This document shows positions 16,419-26,600 of a stretch of 64,000 nucleotides of DNA, piece after piece (the stretch's first letter is position 1; every line of letters starts with the position of its first letter). The notes below the pieces were generated by a model that searched no databases, was not told the DNA's origin, and saw only the letters and a program-made list of their open reading frames with translations. This stretch comes from Solibacillus sp040273735 (lineage in GTDB: Bacteria > Bacillota > Bacilli > Bacillales_A > Planococcaceae), in assembly GCF_040273735.1 (NCBI RefSeq), contig NZ_JBELZM010000009.1:81654-145653 (forward strand). The letters are read 5' to 3'. Position numbers and translations under genes: made by a program.

Positions 16419-18428
16419 GTGTTAAAAAAAATAGTTGGACTAGCATTCGCATTAATCGTTGCTCTGTCTTTCACAACACAATCAACATCTCATGCAAATG
16501 ATATAAAAGGCCATCAAATGGTAAATGAATTAACATATTGGTCTAATCTTAATGTCATCCGACCAGACAGCAAAGGAAATTTTAATCCAAACCGTGCCGT
16601 TACGCGTGGAGAGTTTGCTTCATATATTACCCGCGCACTTAAATTACCAGATTCGTCTACATACACTTTTAAAGATTTAAAAGCTGGTAATGAACTGACA
16701 CGTGAAATCAAGGCAGCTGCAGGTTCTAACATTTTAAGTGGTTATCCTGATGGCACATTCCGTCCGAACGAAAAAATTACGCGCCAGCATATGGCAGCAC
16801 TTTTGGAAAAAGCATTGCGCTATTCAAACGTGCCGTTGGAAGGACAGCCATTAACGTTTAAAGATAACAACAAAATTAGTGATCAGTTCAAACCGGCTGT
16901 AGCTACAAACGTTTACTACAATATTATCCGTGGGTCACATACGAAAAATGGGGTATTTTTTGAACCTCAAGGCAATGCTACAATCGCGCATGCCGCAGCA
17001 TTTTTATTCCGTATGCAAACGACAATCGAAACATTTGCTTTGAATGAAGGTGAAGAACCTACTGAAACGCCTGCTCCGAACCCAAATGTTTATTATGTCG
17101 GTAAAATTTCAAATGGAGTAATTACAAAAAACTCTACTGTATACTTTAACTACGAACAAGCAGAATCGGCATTAAAAAGTTCTGGCTCAAACTTGATTAT
17201 AAAAGGTGACAAAATCATTAAAATGTCTTCTGGTATCGCTTCAGCAGCTGATACGAAAGCAAACACTGTTACAATCTATTCAGATAAAAACTTCACGAAG
17301 TCGTTATCGTATGCTGTAGAAGGCTCTCAGTTTAAATACATTGGAAGCAACGATCAGTATGCAATCGTTCAATTAGCTGATACAAAAGGCTATGCGAAAA
17401 TTGATGAAGTTACATTAACACCGACAAGCTTAATTAAAGGACAAGACTTCTATTTTGTTGATGGTGGGTACTTAACTCATCGTACGTACAACCATATTAC
17501 ACAAAAATATAATTGGGATTATGTAGTGAGTGAAGCACCGGTATTTATGCAGCGCGGCGGTCAATATTATAGCCAGGACGGTGTAAACTTCTACTCTGAC
17601 GTTCTATTAACGAAAAAAGTAGGAACACATTATCCGTACTTCCAATTCCAGTCGATTCGTCAGCCATCTAACTATACAGCTGATGAACTGGACAAAATAA
17701 TTATGACATTATTAACAGAGCGCCAGGCAATCAAAACTTCCCCTCAATATGCAAAAGCAACAGTTGAATCTCGTTTAATCGGGATGGGGAAATTTTTAAA
17801 GCAGGTGGAATCACAATATAATGTCAATGCCTTATTCATTTTAGCTGCAGCAATGCACGAAGGTGATTACGGTGTAAGTAAAAATGCTTTAACAAAAAAC
17901 AATATTTTCGGTATTAAAGTATTCGATACAGACCCTACATTAGGCGAAGTTTATAAATCTCGTGACGATAGTGTCCTTGCCTTTATTAACCGCTATGTTA
18001 ACTTGAATTACGTGCCTCAATCAGGTGGTTATGCAAAAGGTGCAGCTCCGGGTAATAAAACAGCCGGCATGAATGTGCACTATGCATCAGATCCATTCTG
18101 GGGCAGTAAAATTGCCGGTCATATGTACCGCATGGACAACCGTTTCGGTAAAAAAGATTACAAGCAAGCGAAATTGGCATTCGTATCATATGAAAATGGT
18201 CATTTAGTAAATGTCCGCAACGAACCATCAACATCATCGCCAGTTCACTTCACTTATAAAGCGAAATATGTAGGTGAAACAGGCATGTTCGGCTATCCTG
18301 TCGCAATTGTTGAAGAAACGAAAGGTACGGACGGCTATGTATGGTACAAAATTATGTCAGACAATAACCCACCTGCAAAATACGGTTGGGTACGCTCTGA
18401 TTTAGTTCAATTGATTCCAGGAAATTAA
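16419..18428 (+). CDS. SLH-anchored N-acetylglucosaminidase with C-terminal SH3-like domain
   Basis: A secreted peptidoglycan hydrolase of 669 aa. The start is a GTG at 16419, 9 nt after GGAAAGGAG; the longer in-frame ATG at 16362 would bury the signal peptide. Three SLH domains follow it (about residues 30-210), with VTRGE and ITRQH at the TRAE positions and a degenerate third. A low-homology region of about 200 aa precedes the glucosaminidase domain (about 430-590), which has the catalytic Glu in AAAMHEGDYG and NNIFGIKVFD. An SH3-like tail (NVRNEPSTSSPVHF... YGWVRSDLV) ends the protein. It cleaves the glycan strand between GlcNAc and MurNAc. It is the only plus-strand SLH gene in the 11-41 kb stretch. 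Confidence 0.9.
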   Translation: MLKKIVGLAFALIVALSFTTQSTSHANDIKGHQMVNELTYWSNLNVIRPDSKGNFNPNRAVTRGEFASYITRALKLPDSSTYTFKDLKAGNELTREIKAAAGSNILSGYPDGTFRPNEKITRQHMAALLEKALRYSNVPLEGQPLTFKDNNKISDQFKPAVATNVYYNIIRGSHTKNGVFFEPQGNATIAHAAAFLFRMQTTIETFALNEGEEPTETPAPNPNVYYVGKISNGVITKNSTVYFNYEQAESALKSSGSNLIIKGDKIIKMSSGIASAADTKANTVTIYSDKNFTKSLSYAVEGSQFKYIGSNDQYAIVQLADTKGYAKIDEVTLTPTSLIKGQDFYFVDGGYLTHRTYNHITQKYNWDYVVSEAPVFMQRGGQYYSQDGVNFYSDVLLTKKVGTHYPYFQFQSIRQPSNYTADELDKIIMTLLTERQAIKTSPQYAKATVESRLIGMGKFLKQVESQYNVNALFILAAAMHEGDYGVSKNALTKNNIFGIKVFDTDPTLGEVYKSRDDSVLAFINRYVNLNYVPQSGGYAKGAAPGNKTAGMNVHYASDPFWGSKIAGHMYRMDNRFGKKDYKQAKLAFVSYENGHLVNVRNEPSTSSPVHFTYKAKYVGETGMFGYPVAIVEETKGTDGYVWYKIMSDNNPPAKYGWVRSDLVQLIPGN

Positions 18429-18435
18429 TTTTGAT

Positions 18436-18467
18436 CCAGTACTTCTACGGAAGTGCTGGTTTTTTTA
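18436..18467 (+). terminator. terminator of SLH-glucosaminidase gene
   Basis: The arms CCAGTACTTC and GAAGTGCTGG (one G-U pair) are followed by TTTTTTTA. Confidence 0.85.
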
Positions 18468-18501
18468 TAGTTGGACCAGGGTTATGAAAGTAGCAGTTTA
18501 C

Positions 18502-18672
18502 TAGAAAAGTTAGGAAAGTTATTAGAAGACTTGCAGAGCATATTTGAACTTCGGGGATTGATATTAGAACATCCGGATGACATTTTAGAAGAAAAGCCTA
18601 TTATATTAGAACTTGGCGCTTCTATTAGAACATTTTACAGCATATTAGAACTTCCGCTGAAGATATTAGAAA
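18502..18672 (-). repeat. array B: nine TTCTAA-type cores at 21-bp spacing
   Basis: Read on the plus strand, TAGAA cores begin at 18502, 18523, 18544 (TTGAA), 18565, 18586, 18607, 18626, 18646 and 18667. The intervals are 21,21,21,21,21,19,20,21. The minus-strand consensus is GTTCTAATA. Spacers are otherwise unlike each other. The array lies between two terminators, and its last core starts 24 bp before the stem of the terminator at 18691. Because 21 is a multiple of 3, one frame stays open for 71 codons; I regard that as an artefact. Confidence 0.9.
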
Positions 18673-18690
18673 TCAATGATAAATAAAAAA

Positions 18691-18723
18691 CTGAGCAGCC
18701 CCCTCTATCAGGAAGCTGCTCAG
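18691..18723 (-). terminator. terminator of SLH-amidase gene
   Basis: The arms CTGAGCAGC and GCTGCTCAG are followed on the minus strand by TTTTTTATTT. Confidence 0.88.
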
Positions 18724-18727
18724 TCAA

Positions 18728-20704
18728 TCATTTCGTATAATATTGCACAATGCCATTGTAGATAGACTGGGCAAAAATTTCGACATACTCGTCAGATACA
18801 AGCTTTTCTCTATCTGCAGTATTAGTAATGAAACCGAGCTCCACTAACACTGCAGGCATCACATTTCCTTTAATAACAACATAGTCCGCGCGCTTTACAC
18901 CACGGTTGTACATTTTCGCATTTTTAACGATTTCATTGTTTATGGCAGTTGCCAACGCTAAATCTTCTTTTTCATTTGCATTGGAAGTAACACTGTAGAA
19001 TGTTTCCGTTCCATTTGCTGCTTCCTTTGCTGCTGCATTTGCATGAAGACTGATAAAAATTTCGCCGTTCTCTTTTTTAGCGTATCGAACACGATCCTCT
19101 AAGCTAGGATATGTATCACCCGAACGCGTCATCTTTACTGTTGCACCATCTTTTTCAAGCTTTTGCTTTACTAGATTCGCAACTTTTAGAACGATTTCCT
19201 TTTCACGTGCATCTTTTTTAACAGCACCCGGGTCTTTACCGCCATGACCTGGATCAAGAACAATAATACGATCTTTTACAGCAGGTCCTTTTTGATTAAG
19301 AAGTTGTAAATATGTTTTGTTGATATATCCATTAATGCCGTTATACGTGATTTTAGCCCAGCTTCCGGATACCAAATGGACTTCCACTAGTGTTCCTCGC
19401 TTAATTTGACCAAGCGAACGTGAAGTACCTGAAGCCGACTCACGAATTTGCAAGGCATCGACTGTCGCTTTGCCTACCGTATTCGTCAATAGCTGTTGCG
19501 GCGGCGTAACAGGTTGTTCATTTTCTCCGCTATTTTCCGCAGGAGGTTTCGGTACATTGTTTTCCTCTTCAACTACCGGTTTTTCCGGTTCCGCTGTTGG
19601 AGGGGGAACTGGTTCTGTCTGCAATGAATCCTCGGTTTGAGAAACTCGTACATAGGCAGGTAAACCATTTACTAACGTGACATACCAATTTCCAATTGTA
19701 TTATATACAGCAATTTTCTCTTTATCAGCAATCGCGCTTACGCTATTTGATGCGACATCACGCTTTTCATATGCTTGAATGTTACCCAATGCGTAAACAT
19801 GCTTTTGAACTTTGTTAAGCAGCTTGCCGGATTCATCTATAAAATCTACATAATCCTTGTAAACATAGGCATAGCGCCCCCCATGTGAAACCTTCAGCCA
19901 ACCGTCTTTCTGGATTTCAAATACAGCAAATGATGCTCCTGTATTTACTTTCGCCAAAATATTCGATGCATTTGAAGAAGATGCAGATGTGCGGACATTC
20001 AGATTATTTACATTTGCTTTGACAGAAGCAATTGCTGACGAAACGTCCGGTACGGTTACCCCTTGTACCGGCAATGGTAAACGATACTTTTCAGAAGATG
20101 CACGAGCGATAAATGAAGCGAACTGCGCACGTGTTACTGAATTTTTCGGGTTATATTTTTCTGCCTCTACTGTAATTCCGTTAAAGTAAATTGCCGCGAT
20201 ATATGGATAATAGCCATACGTTGGTTTAATATCTTTGAATGGAATTTCCAGCTTTTCTGTTTGAGCTGTATTTAATTTAAATGCAATGGCCAGCACTTTA
20301 CTCATTTCTTCTCGTGTTAAAGGCGTGTTCGGTGCAAATTTTCCTTTGGATTGCTCAGAGAAAAATCCTAACTCCACCGCACTTTCTACATAGCCGGAAA
20401 GCTCTGTTCCCAATGTAACATCAGAAAACGATGACTTTTTTACAGTTAAAGGCTTGTTGTTTGTTGCAACAACGACCATTTTAGCAGCTTGTCCACGGGT
20501 TACATGAGCATTCGGTTTATAAAGAGTTTTACCTTTTTCCGTATATCCTTTTATGACACCCGCATTTACTAAATAGTTTATTTCATTATACGCCCCGTTT
20601 GAAGAAGGGACATCGGCAAAGTTTGTGCTAGCAAATGCCGTATTCAATTGGAACATTGCCATGAAGATGACTGTCACCGTCACGACAAGATTGCGCAAAG
20701 ACAA
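18728..20704 (-). CDS. SLH-anchored N-acetylmuramoyl-L-alanine amidase with SH3b domains
   Basis: A secreted 658-aa autolysin. A signal peptide (about 1-26) is followed by three SLH domains (about 27-205) with VTRGQ, LTREE and VTRAQ. SH3b modules lie at about 215-285 and 410-470, the second after a Pro/Glu-rich linker; a further SH3-like segment lies between them. The C-terminal Amidase_3 domain (about 478-655) has the Zn ligands in LDPGHGG, KEIVLK and SLHAN, and the catalytic Glu in VELGFITN. It cuts the bond between MurNAc and L-Ala. The start is a TTG 9 nt after GGGGAGG. SLH plus SH3b implies dual binding to SCWP and peptide. Confidence 0.93.
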   Translation of the reverse strand: MSLRNLVVTVTVIFMAMFQLNTAFASTNFADVPSSNGAYNEINYLVNAGVIKGYTEKGKTLYKPNAHVTRGQAAKMVVVATNNKPLTVKKSSFSDVTLGTELSGYVESAVELGFFSEQSKGKFAPNTPLTREEMSKVLAIAFKLNTAQTEKLEIPFKDIKPTYGYYPYIAAIYFNGITVEAEKYNPKNSVTRAQFASFIARASSEKYRLPLPVQGVTVPDVSSAIASVKANVNNLNVRTSASSSNASNILAKVNTGASFAVFEIQKDGWLKVSHGGRYAYVYKDYVDFIDESGKLLNKVQKHVYALGNIQAYEKRDVASNSVSAIADKEKIAVYNTIGNWYVTLVNGLPAYVRVSQTEDSLQTEPVPPPTAEPEKPVVEEENNVPKPPAENSGENEQPVTPPQQLLTNTVGKATVDALQIRESASGTSRSLGQIKRGTLVEVHLVSGSWAKITYNGINGYINKTYLQLLNQKGPAVKDRIIVLDPGHGGKDPGAVKKDAREKEIVLKVANLVKQKLEKDGATVKMTRSGDTYPSLEDRVRYAKKENGEIFISLHANAAAKEAANGTETFYSVTSNANEKEDLALATAINNEIVKNAKMYNRGVKRADYVVIKGNVMPAVLVELGFITNTADREKLVSDEYVEIFAQSIYNGIVQYYTK

Positions 20705-20875
20705 TGTTAAAATCCTCCCCTCTATTAGATAGTTCCCATTTTACCAAATTATTCATAAAATTAATATGTACAAAGCAAGAAATTTAATATTTTTCTAGTT
20801 TATAGAAAATAGAATATGGTATTTTTCATCATGAAATGAGAGTTTCAAATCAGGTTAAAGTTAGTTATTAGTGCG

Positions 20876-20986
20876 TTCTACTTTAGGTGTGAACTGTTCC
20901 ACATTTCAACCTAAACCTCCCACATTCTCTAGTAATCTTTCTACTCTTGATGTAAAAGATTCTACTTACTCTCAGTAACCTGCTAA
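20876..20986 (+). repeat. array C: six cores at exact 21-bp spacing
   Basis: Cores begin at 20876 (TTCTAC), 20897 (TTCCAC), 20918 (TCCCAC), 20939 (TTCTAC), 20960 (TTCTAC) and 20981 (TGCTAA): five intervals, each exactly 21 bp. It lies in the 430-bp gap between the start of the amidase gene and the terminator of the NlpC/P60-SLH gene. Nothing else was recognised in that gap. Confidence 0.8.
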
Positions 20987-21007
20987 TAAAGCCCTCGACC
21001 AAAAAAA

Positions 21008-21035
21008 GAAACACAGACAAATTCGTCTGTGTTTC
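21008..21035 (-). terminator. terminator of NlpC/P60-SLH gene
   Basis: Perfect 11-bp arms GAAACACAGAC and GTCTGTGTTTC are followed by a run of seven T on the minus strand. It lies about 100 bp after the stop. Confidence 0.85.
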
Positions 21036-21134
21036 AACTACTATTAGTAAGTACTTCCCTGCAAGGTGGATATCTATTGAGATATGTAGAAGTTACTAAT
21101 TTTTATTCTTTAAGTATTGGTGTTGCCAACCTTA

Positions 21135-22073
21135 TTATTGTAAACGGTTAATGAAAGCTGTTAAATGTTTTAACATAACGTTATCGTTAGTACCGAATGT
21201 GCCGTCACCTTTACCTACTGTGATGCCGTTCGATGCTAAGATCGAGATGTCGTTATGCGCCCAGTGAGATGTTGGTACATCTGTGAAGTTTAAAGTATCC
21301 TGCTTCATTTTTAAGTCAAATGCTTTTACTAACACTTTTGCCATTTGAGCACGTGTTAATGGTGAAGCTGGATTGAATTTACCCTCATCACCAGTGAAAA
21401 CACCTAATTTATATAGTGCAGTTGCTGCACCTGCATATTTTGATGATGATTTAATATCTGTGAATGGTGAATTTGTATCAGATGTATCTAAACCTAAAGT
21501 TTTCGCTAATTGAATTGCTACTTCACCACGAGAAGCATAAATCGTGAAATCGATTGCTGAATCTTTAACTTCTTCTTTTTCTGAAGATACTGCTGCAACT
21601 ACTTTATTACTTTCTCCAAAGCTCGCTACGCGTTTAGCTCCGTTATATCGCTTCGCCCAGTAAGAAGAATTTAAATTTGCTTCAGTAACGCCTGTGCTTG
21701 TACCAGCGTGAACGAATTTATCTCCACCTAATGAGATACCAACGTGTGAAGCGACTTTACCAGTTGTATTAAAGAATACTAAATCGCCTGGTTGTAAATC
21801 TGATTTTGAAACGGCACTACCTTGTTTATATTGGGAAGCAGCTGTACGGTTTAAGTCAAAGCCTAATTGCTTGAATACTAATTGAGTAAATCCAGAGCAA
21901 TCTAATCCGCTTGCTGTTGTTCCTCCATAAACGTATGGTACACCGATATATTTAGAAGCTGTTGCTGTTAATTCTGAAACTGATGCTGCTTGTGCTGTAT
22001 TATTCGAACCCATCCCTACACCTGAAAAAATCATGAAAGTTGCAAAGATCGGTAATAAGATTTTCTTTTTCAC
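21135..22073 (-). CDS. NlpC/P60 endopeptidase with C-terminal SLH domains
   Basis: A secreted 312-aa wall endopeptidase starting at GTG. The signal peptide ends near residue 29 (AQA). The NlpC/P60 domain (30-150) has the full triad: Cys59 in GLDCSGF, His110 in ASHVGI and His122 in FVHAG. The SLH region (about 175-312) is odd: the first repeat keeps only its second half (YASRGEVAIQLAKTLGL) and the third has VMLKH at the TRAE position, so only the middle repeat (LTRAQ) is typical. Binding to SCWP may therefore be weaker or need a partner. It probably cleaves stem peptides. Confidence 0.92.
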   Translation of the reverse strand: MKKKILLPIFATFMIFSGVGMGSNNTAQAASVSELTATASKYIGVPYVYGGTTASGLDCSGFTQLVFKQLGFDLNRTAASQYKQGSAVSKSDLQPGDLVFFNTTGKVASHVGISLGGDKFVHAGTSTGVTEANLNSSYWAKRYNGAKRVASFGESNKVVAAVSSEKEEVKDSAIDFTIYASRGEVAIQLAKTLGLDTSDTNSPFTDIKSSSKYAGAATALYKLGVFTGDEGKFNPASPLTRAQMAKVLVKAFDLKMKQDTLNFTDVPTSHWAHNDISILASNGITVGKGDGTFGTNDNVMLKHLTAFINRLQ

Positions 22074-22247
22074 TTTAAAATGGAACTCCCTTCAAAATAG
22101 GCCTCGCGATGAATATTCGAGGTATAACATAACGTAAAACTTGTTTGTTCATGTTTATTTAACCTAATAACAGGGTAACATATATATTTGTAATATTATT
22201 TTTCACTTGTGTAACAGTTTCTAGTATTTTGATATAAAAACAAAAAA

Positions 22248-22286
22248 CACCGAATCTCTGTATTTACGCAGAGATTCGGTGTTTTT
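22248..22286. terminator. strong terminator after CAP-SLH gene
   Basis: Perfect 13-bp arms CACCGAATCTCTG and CAGAGATTCGGTG have T-tails in both directions. By position it serves the minus-strand gene ending at 22358. Confidence 0.85.
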
Positions 22287-22357
22287 TATAGAATATTTAT
22301 ATTAATGAAATAAAATTTGTAACATTACTGTAATGTAAGGTACTAGTATTTACCATT

Positions 22358-23419
22358 TCATTTGCTAGAAAAATGTTGAACTACATAATATTTCCCATTT
22401 TTCGACTTTTCAATGCCGATGCCCATATGTGTATATACTTCTTTTAAAATATTGTCACGATGTTTCGGTGAAGCCATCCAGGCCTTTACCGTTGTTTCCG
22501 GTGACTCGAAGTTTCGGGCCAGGTTTTCTCCATAGCTTGTATATTCATAATCGAACAACATTGCTAAATCCCACGGGTTGCCGTAAAAAGGTGAATTATG
22601 TTCGAAGTAATTGCGTTTTAGCATATCCTTCACTTTAATAATGGCGATCTGTGTTAATTCCTTGTCCTGCATAAGTGGTGAAAGTCCTTTAGCAGCCCGT
22701 TCCTTATTAACAAGCTCCAATATTTTTTTCTCCCACTGTTTATGATGATTCACGGTATCTATATAATCCTTTTGCAAAAAGTCATATACTACTTCCAAAT
22801 TTTTAACCTTTTCCTTAAACTCCATACCGCGCATTGTGAGTGCAGCTAAATGAGCCCTAGTAACGAACTCATTCGGTTCAAAGGTTTTTTCAGTCTTTCC
22901 TTTTACAATTTCCACATCTGCCAGTGATTCAATATAATCTTTTGCCCAATAGTTTTTAGGTAAATCCTTAAAAGATGTCTTGTTTTTCTGATCCACTTCA
23001 ACGTCATAGGCGTGGGCAATCATTTTTGAAATATGTGCACGCTTTAAAGGGGCTTCAGGATGAAACTCACTAGTGTTTTGAATAATCCCCAACTCTGCTA
23101 GTTTACAAATCTCTTTATAATAACGGTGATCTGCAGGAACATCCGTAAAATCAGGAACAAAATCGGTCGTTAGTTGGACGCCCATCGTTCTGGCAATAAT
23201 ACTTGCAGCCTCCGCACGAGTCGTCGTACTGTTCGGTTTGAATGTACCATCTGTATAGCCTTCCATAAATCCTTTTTCAACTAGCTCATATATTACAGGT
23301 GCTGCCCAATACGTACTTTTCACATCGGTGAAAGTTGGAGACGTTTTTGCATATGCATCAGAAGATGGTGCATGTAATAAACACGCAATGATGGACCCCA
23401 TAATTAAAACCCGTTTCAT
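22358..23419 (-). CDS. SLH protein with C-terminal CAP (SCP/PR1-like) domain
   Basis: A 353-aa secreted protein from the ATG at 23419, which has GGGGGGAG 4 nt upstream and starts a clean signal peptide (MKRVLIMGSIIACLLHAPSS). Longer in-frame extensions lack such signals. Three SLH domains (about 27-210; TTRAE, LKRAH, VTRAH) precede a CAP domain (about 230-353) with ILELVNKERAAKGLSPL, HNSPFYGNP, SYGENLARNF and KHRDNIL. The CAP cavity His/Glu residues are present. YkwD-type CAP proteins are common in Bacillota but their biochemical role is unsettled. It parallels the SLH-CAP protein at 45.2-46.7 kb. Confidence 0.9.
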   Translation of the reverse strand: MKRVLIMGSIIACLLHAPSSDAYAKTSPTFTDVKSTYWAAPVIYELVEKGFMEGYTDGTFKPNSTTTRAEAASIIARTMGVQLTTDFVPDFTDVPADHRYYKEICKLAELGIIQNTSEFHPEAPLKRAHISKMIAHAYDVEVDQKNKTSFKDLPKNYWAKDYIESLADVEIVKGKTEKTFEPNEFVTRAHLAALTMRGMEFKEKVKNLEVVYDFLQKDYIDTVNHHKQWEKKILELVNKERAAKGLSPLMQDKELTQIAIIKVKDMLKRNYFEHNSPFYGNPWDLAMLFDYEYTSYGENLARNFESPETTVKAWMASPKHRDNILKEVYTHMGIGIEKSKNGKYYVVQHFSSK

Positions 23420-23603
23420 CAAACTCCCCCCTATCAGTCCATAACTATTATTATACAATGGATTAATTACTTTTATCTTAACAGAAAACTTTGCAGCTAA
23501 CTTAAAGCCACGAAATAGAAATTTCATGCCAAATCCCATAGAAATCTTTCTTATCTTCTATAAATTTGCGTCTCGCTTTAATCTAATTTTACACTAAAAA
23601 AAA

Positions 23604-23639
23604 CCCCAAAAGGTAGATTTCCTATTCTACCTTTTGGGG
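23604..23639 (-). terminator. terminator of the 1346-aa repeat-protein gene
   Basis: Perfect 14-bp arms CCCCAAAAGGTAGA and TCTACCTTTTGGGG are followed by a T-run on the minus strand. Confidence 0.85.
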
Positions 23640-23672
23640 TACAGTAATTAAATTAAAGCATTTTCAATAAAA

Positions 23673-26600
23673 TTACAACCCTAATTCAAAAATAGCGGCC
23701 TGCAGTTTATTATAATTTTTCACTAAAGATTTTTGGTCGATTGTCAGGCGTTCGTACGCTGTTTTCGCTGACTTCGCTCTTGAAGCATATGTCCTTAAAG
23801 ATGGATCCAGATCCTCTATTTGCTTAATGACACGCTCTGCCGCTTTTAAATCTTTTTCAGCTTGCTGAAGTACAGAGTAGTTCAGTACTTGGCGCTTAGA
23901 CCCGGAAGGAAGTGCTTTATATGCTGCTACTGCATTTGTAACATCTGTATCAAAACTGCTTGAAGAAGAATTCAATGAGGCAATGATTGACGTTACCTTT
24001 TGGACTTCCGTCATATCGAGAACGGCCTCTTGTAATTTGTAATAGTTTGTAACCTTCAGTTTTTCCTCTTCCGACAACTTGTCATATGCCAGCTTAGCGG
24101 CTTCCATATTCCCTTGATAATACTTGTCGCTTGGCTTTAGTCCGGCAATCAGTGTATAGACATGAATTACATTGGATAAGTTCGAATATTGGTCCATATT
24201 CGTTACGTACTCTTTTTGTTTATCATCCAATTTTTTCAAAGCATTATTGACTGTATTGAATTGACGGCTCAAATCATTTCTTGGATTGCTTAAGCCATCA
24301 ATTGCTGTAATTGCCGCTTCAATTGGTTTAATGTATTTTTCCTGCTCTTTTAATTCGAATTCAAGTGTCACGCCTTTTTTATTGGCCGAGCTTAACGATT
24401 TATAGGCTTCACGCGCTTCTTTTATTTTGGCGATAAATTCATTTGCCGGTGCTGCATTTAATGCACGAATCATCGCGTCTACCTTTGCGCCGCCCTCCAC
24501 ATTCAATTCATGTTCCTGCAATGTCGGTAAATTCGACACTTGTACTGCTAACTCAGCCGGCAGTTCGTTATATAATGCTCTCGCTGCCACCGTCTCTTCG
24601 ACAAACGTTTTGCTCGATGGTTTAATTGAATTGATCGCATTTACTACATTATAAATTGTCGTAAGATCTCCTAATAACTTTTCGCTGTTGACGAGTAGTG
24701 AGCGTTCAGACATTGTCAGTTTTTCATATGCTTTCTCAGCTGATTTAAATTTAGTAACAAATGTACGTGCATTCGATGGATCCAACGCTAAAATATCGGT
24801 ATCCAATTTTAATACCGGTTTTACACCGCGCTCGCGAGTCGTTAAGTCTTTGTAGTTCGTTACTAAGCGCTGATCTGATTTAGCCAAACTATCATAGCCG
24901 TTTCTTGCATCTATCAGTTTTTGAATATAACCTTCCGCAGTAGGAATTGCCGCATCGATTAATGCCACTACCTGCTTGGCGTTTGAAACACCTTGTTCCG
25001 CAGTTGCAAGCTTCGAAATATTATGTACGAGTTCCTGCTCCGGAGCAGTCAACGCTGCATATTCAGTGCGAATTGCCGCGACATCCGCTTCATATGTTTT
25101 TGAACCGACACGCAGTTTTTCAATACGATTGATTAAATCCGCTACTTTTAAAATATTGCCCAGCTTCGAGCCATAGTTATAAACATCTTGCTTTTGCTTT
25201 TCTGTTAGGCGGTCATACGCTTTTTGTGCTGCCGCTACCTTTGATGGATAATTACGGTCTGTATGAACAGGCAGCTTTTCAATTAGATCAATTACTTTCA
25301 GTGATGCTTTGTAGTCCCGTTCAAGCTCTGTTAAAACTTTTGAGTTCCTGACATTGCTTTTCGTTGCAGAATCCAATTTTTTGTAAGCTGCCGATACTTC
25401 CGCTAAATCGGTGATGAATGCTTCACCGGATTTCGTTTGCAGTGCATCGATTCGGCTTTCCATTGAAAACGAATCTGAAACAATCACTTCATAATCCGTT
25501 AATTTTTTCCCGTATTCGGTAAAAAGCCTTAATTGAATGCTTTCTAAATCTGTAATTGGTTCTGCAGGAGCAGTATAGTCTTTTAATATATTTTCAAAAT
25601 CATTTTGCACTTTTGAAAGACTAACCTTAAATTCTGCTGTCGTCGGGCGAATTGCATCGATTTCCAGCATCAGCTTTGCAAACGGCAAGAGCTCAACTAG
25701 TTTATCTCTATTGTAGACAAGCCCTTGCATAGGTTCCGTCAGTTTGGTGAAGGAAGTTTCGGCTGCGGTCGTTTTACGCGTAAAATCTTTTGCCAATACA
25801 TCAATTTTGCTGATTGCCTGAATTGTATTTAATACTGCCTTGTTCGCCTTTTCAATCTCTGTTAATACTTTAATATTTTTTACTAACCGCTTGCCGTTTG
25901 CAGATAATGAATTATATTTTTCACGAGCTGCATCGATTTGCTGCAAATCAACTAATTCAGCATTTTGGAAGACAAGAATGTCAGCATCCAAATTTGCCGC
26001 TATCGATAGTTCCTCTTTTTGTAATCGCAAATAGGACATTAAAAATTGATGAAGCTTCTCGACATTTGCTGCTTCTTTTGAAGGAATCGCCTCTTTTAAA
26101 GAATCCCAATCGTTTAACTTATTTTCTGCTGATACTAAATCTTCTGCATAAGTTGTGCTCGTGACGTTCAAATTCACTACTTGTTCTGCAATTTTTGCTA
26201 CCGGTATTAAAGCTTCAAGACGAGCACGGTTTGTGACAAGCTCCTGCTCATTATCCTTAATCTTGGCATACGAAGATTCCGCTGTACGGACTTTTGTGAT
26301 AAATGAAGTGGCAATTGATCGCTTTTTCGTGTCCGTCAGGTTTTCATCATCCAGATTTGCAAATACATCTGTTTTAATCGCTTCGATTTGTTTATTAATC
26401 GTTGCAGCGGTTGCCGTTGATTTTTCCCATGATGTAAGGAGATCTAATAATTCTTTTAATACATATTTGCGCTCATTTGTTGGTAATGAATTGTACGCGG
26501 TTCTTGCATCTGCAACGATTGAGCTTTTCTCTTCATATTTTGCTGAATCAATCTTAACTATTTCTATTTCAACTTTTTGTGCTTTTTCAATAAACGCTTG

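Noticed and set aside
18471..18686. A 71-codon open frame across array B with ILE-xxxx heptads
   Set aside because: The frame is open because 21 bp equals seven codons. It follows directly on a terminator, has no ribosome binding site, and the same array type at 31.6-31.96 kb and 10.3-10.76 kb is not kept open.
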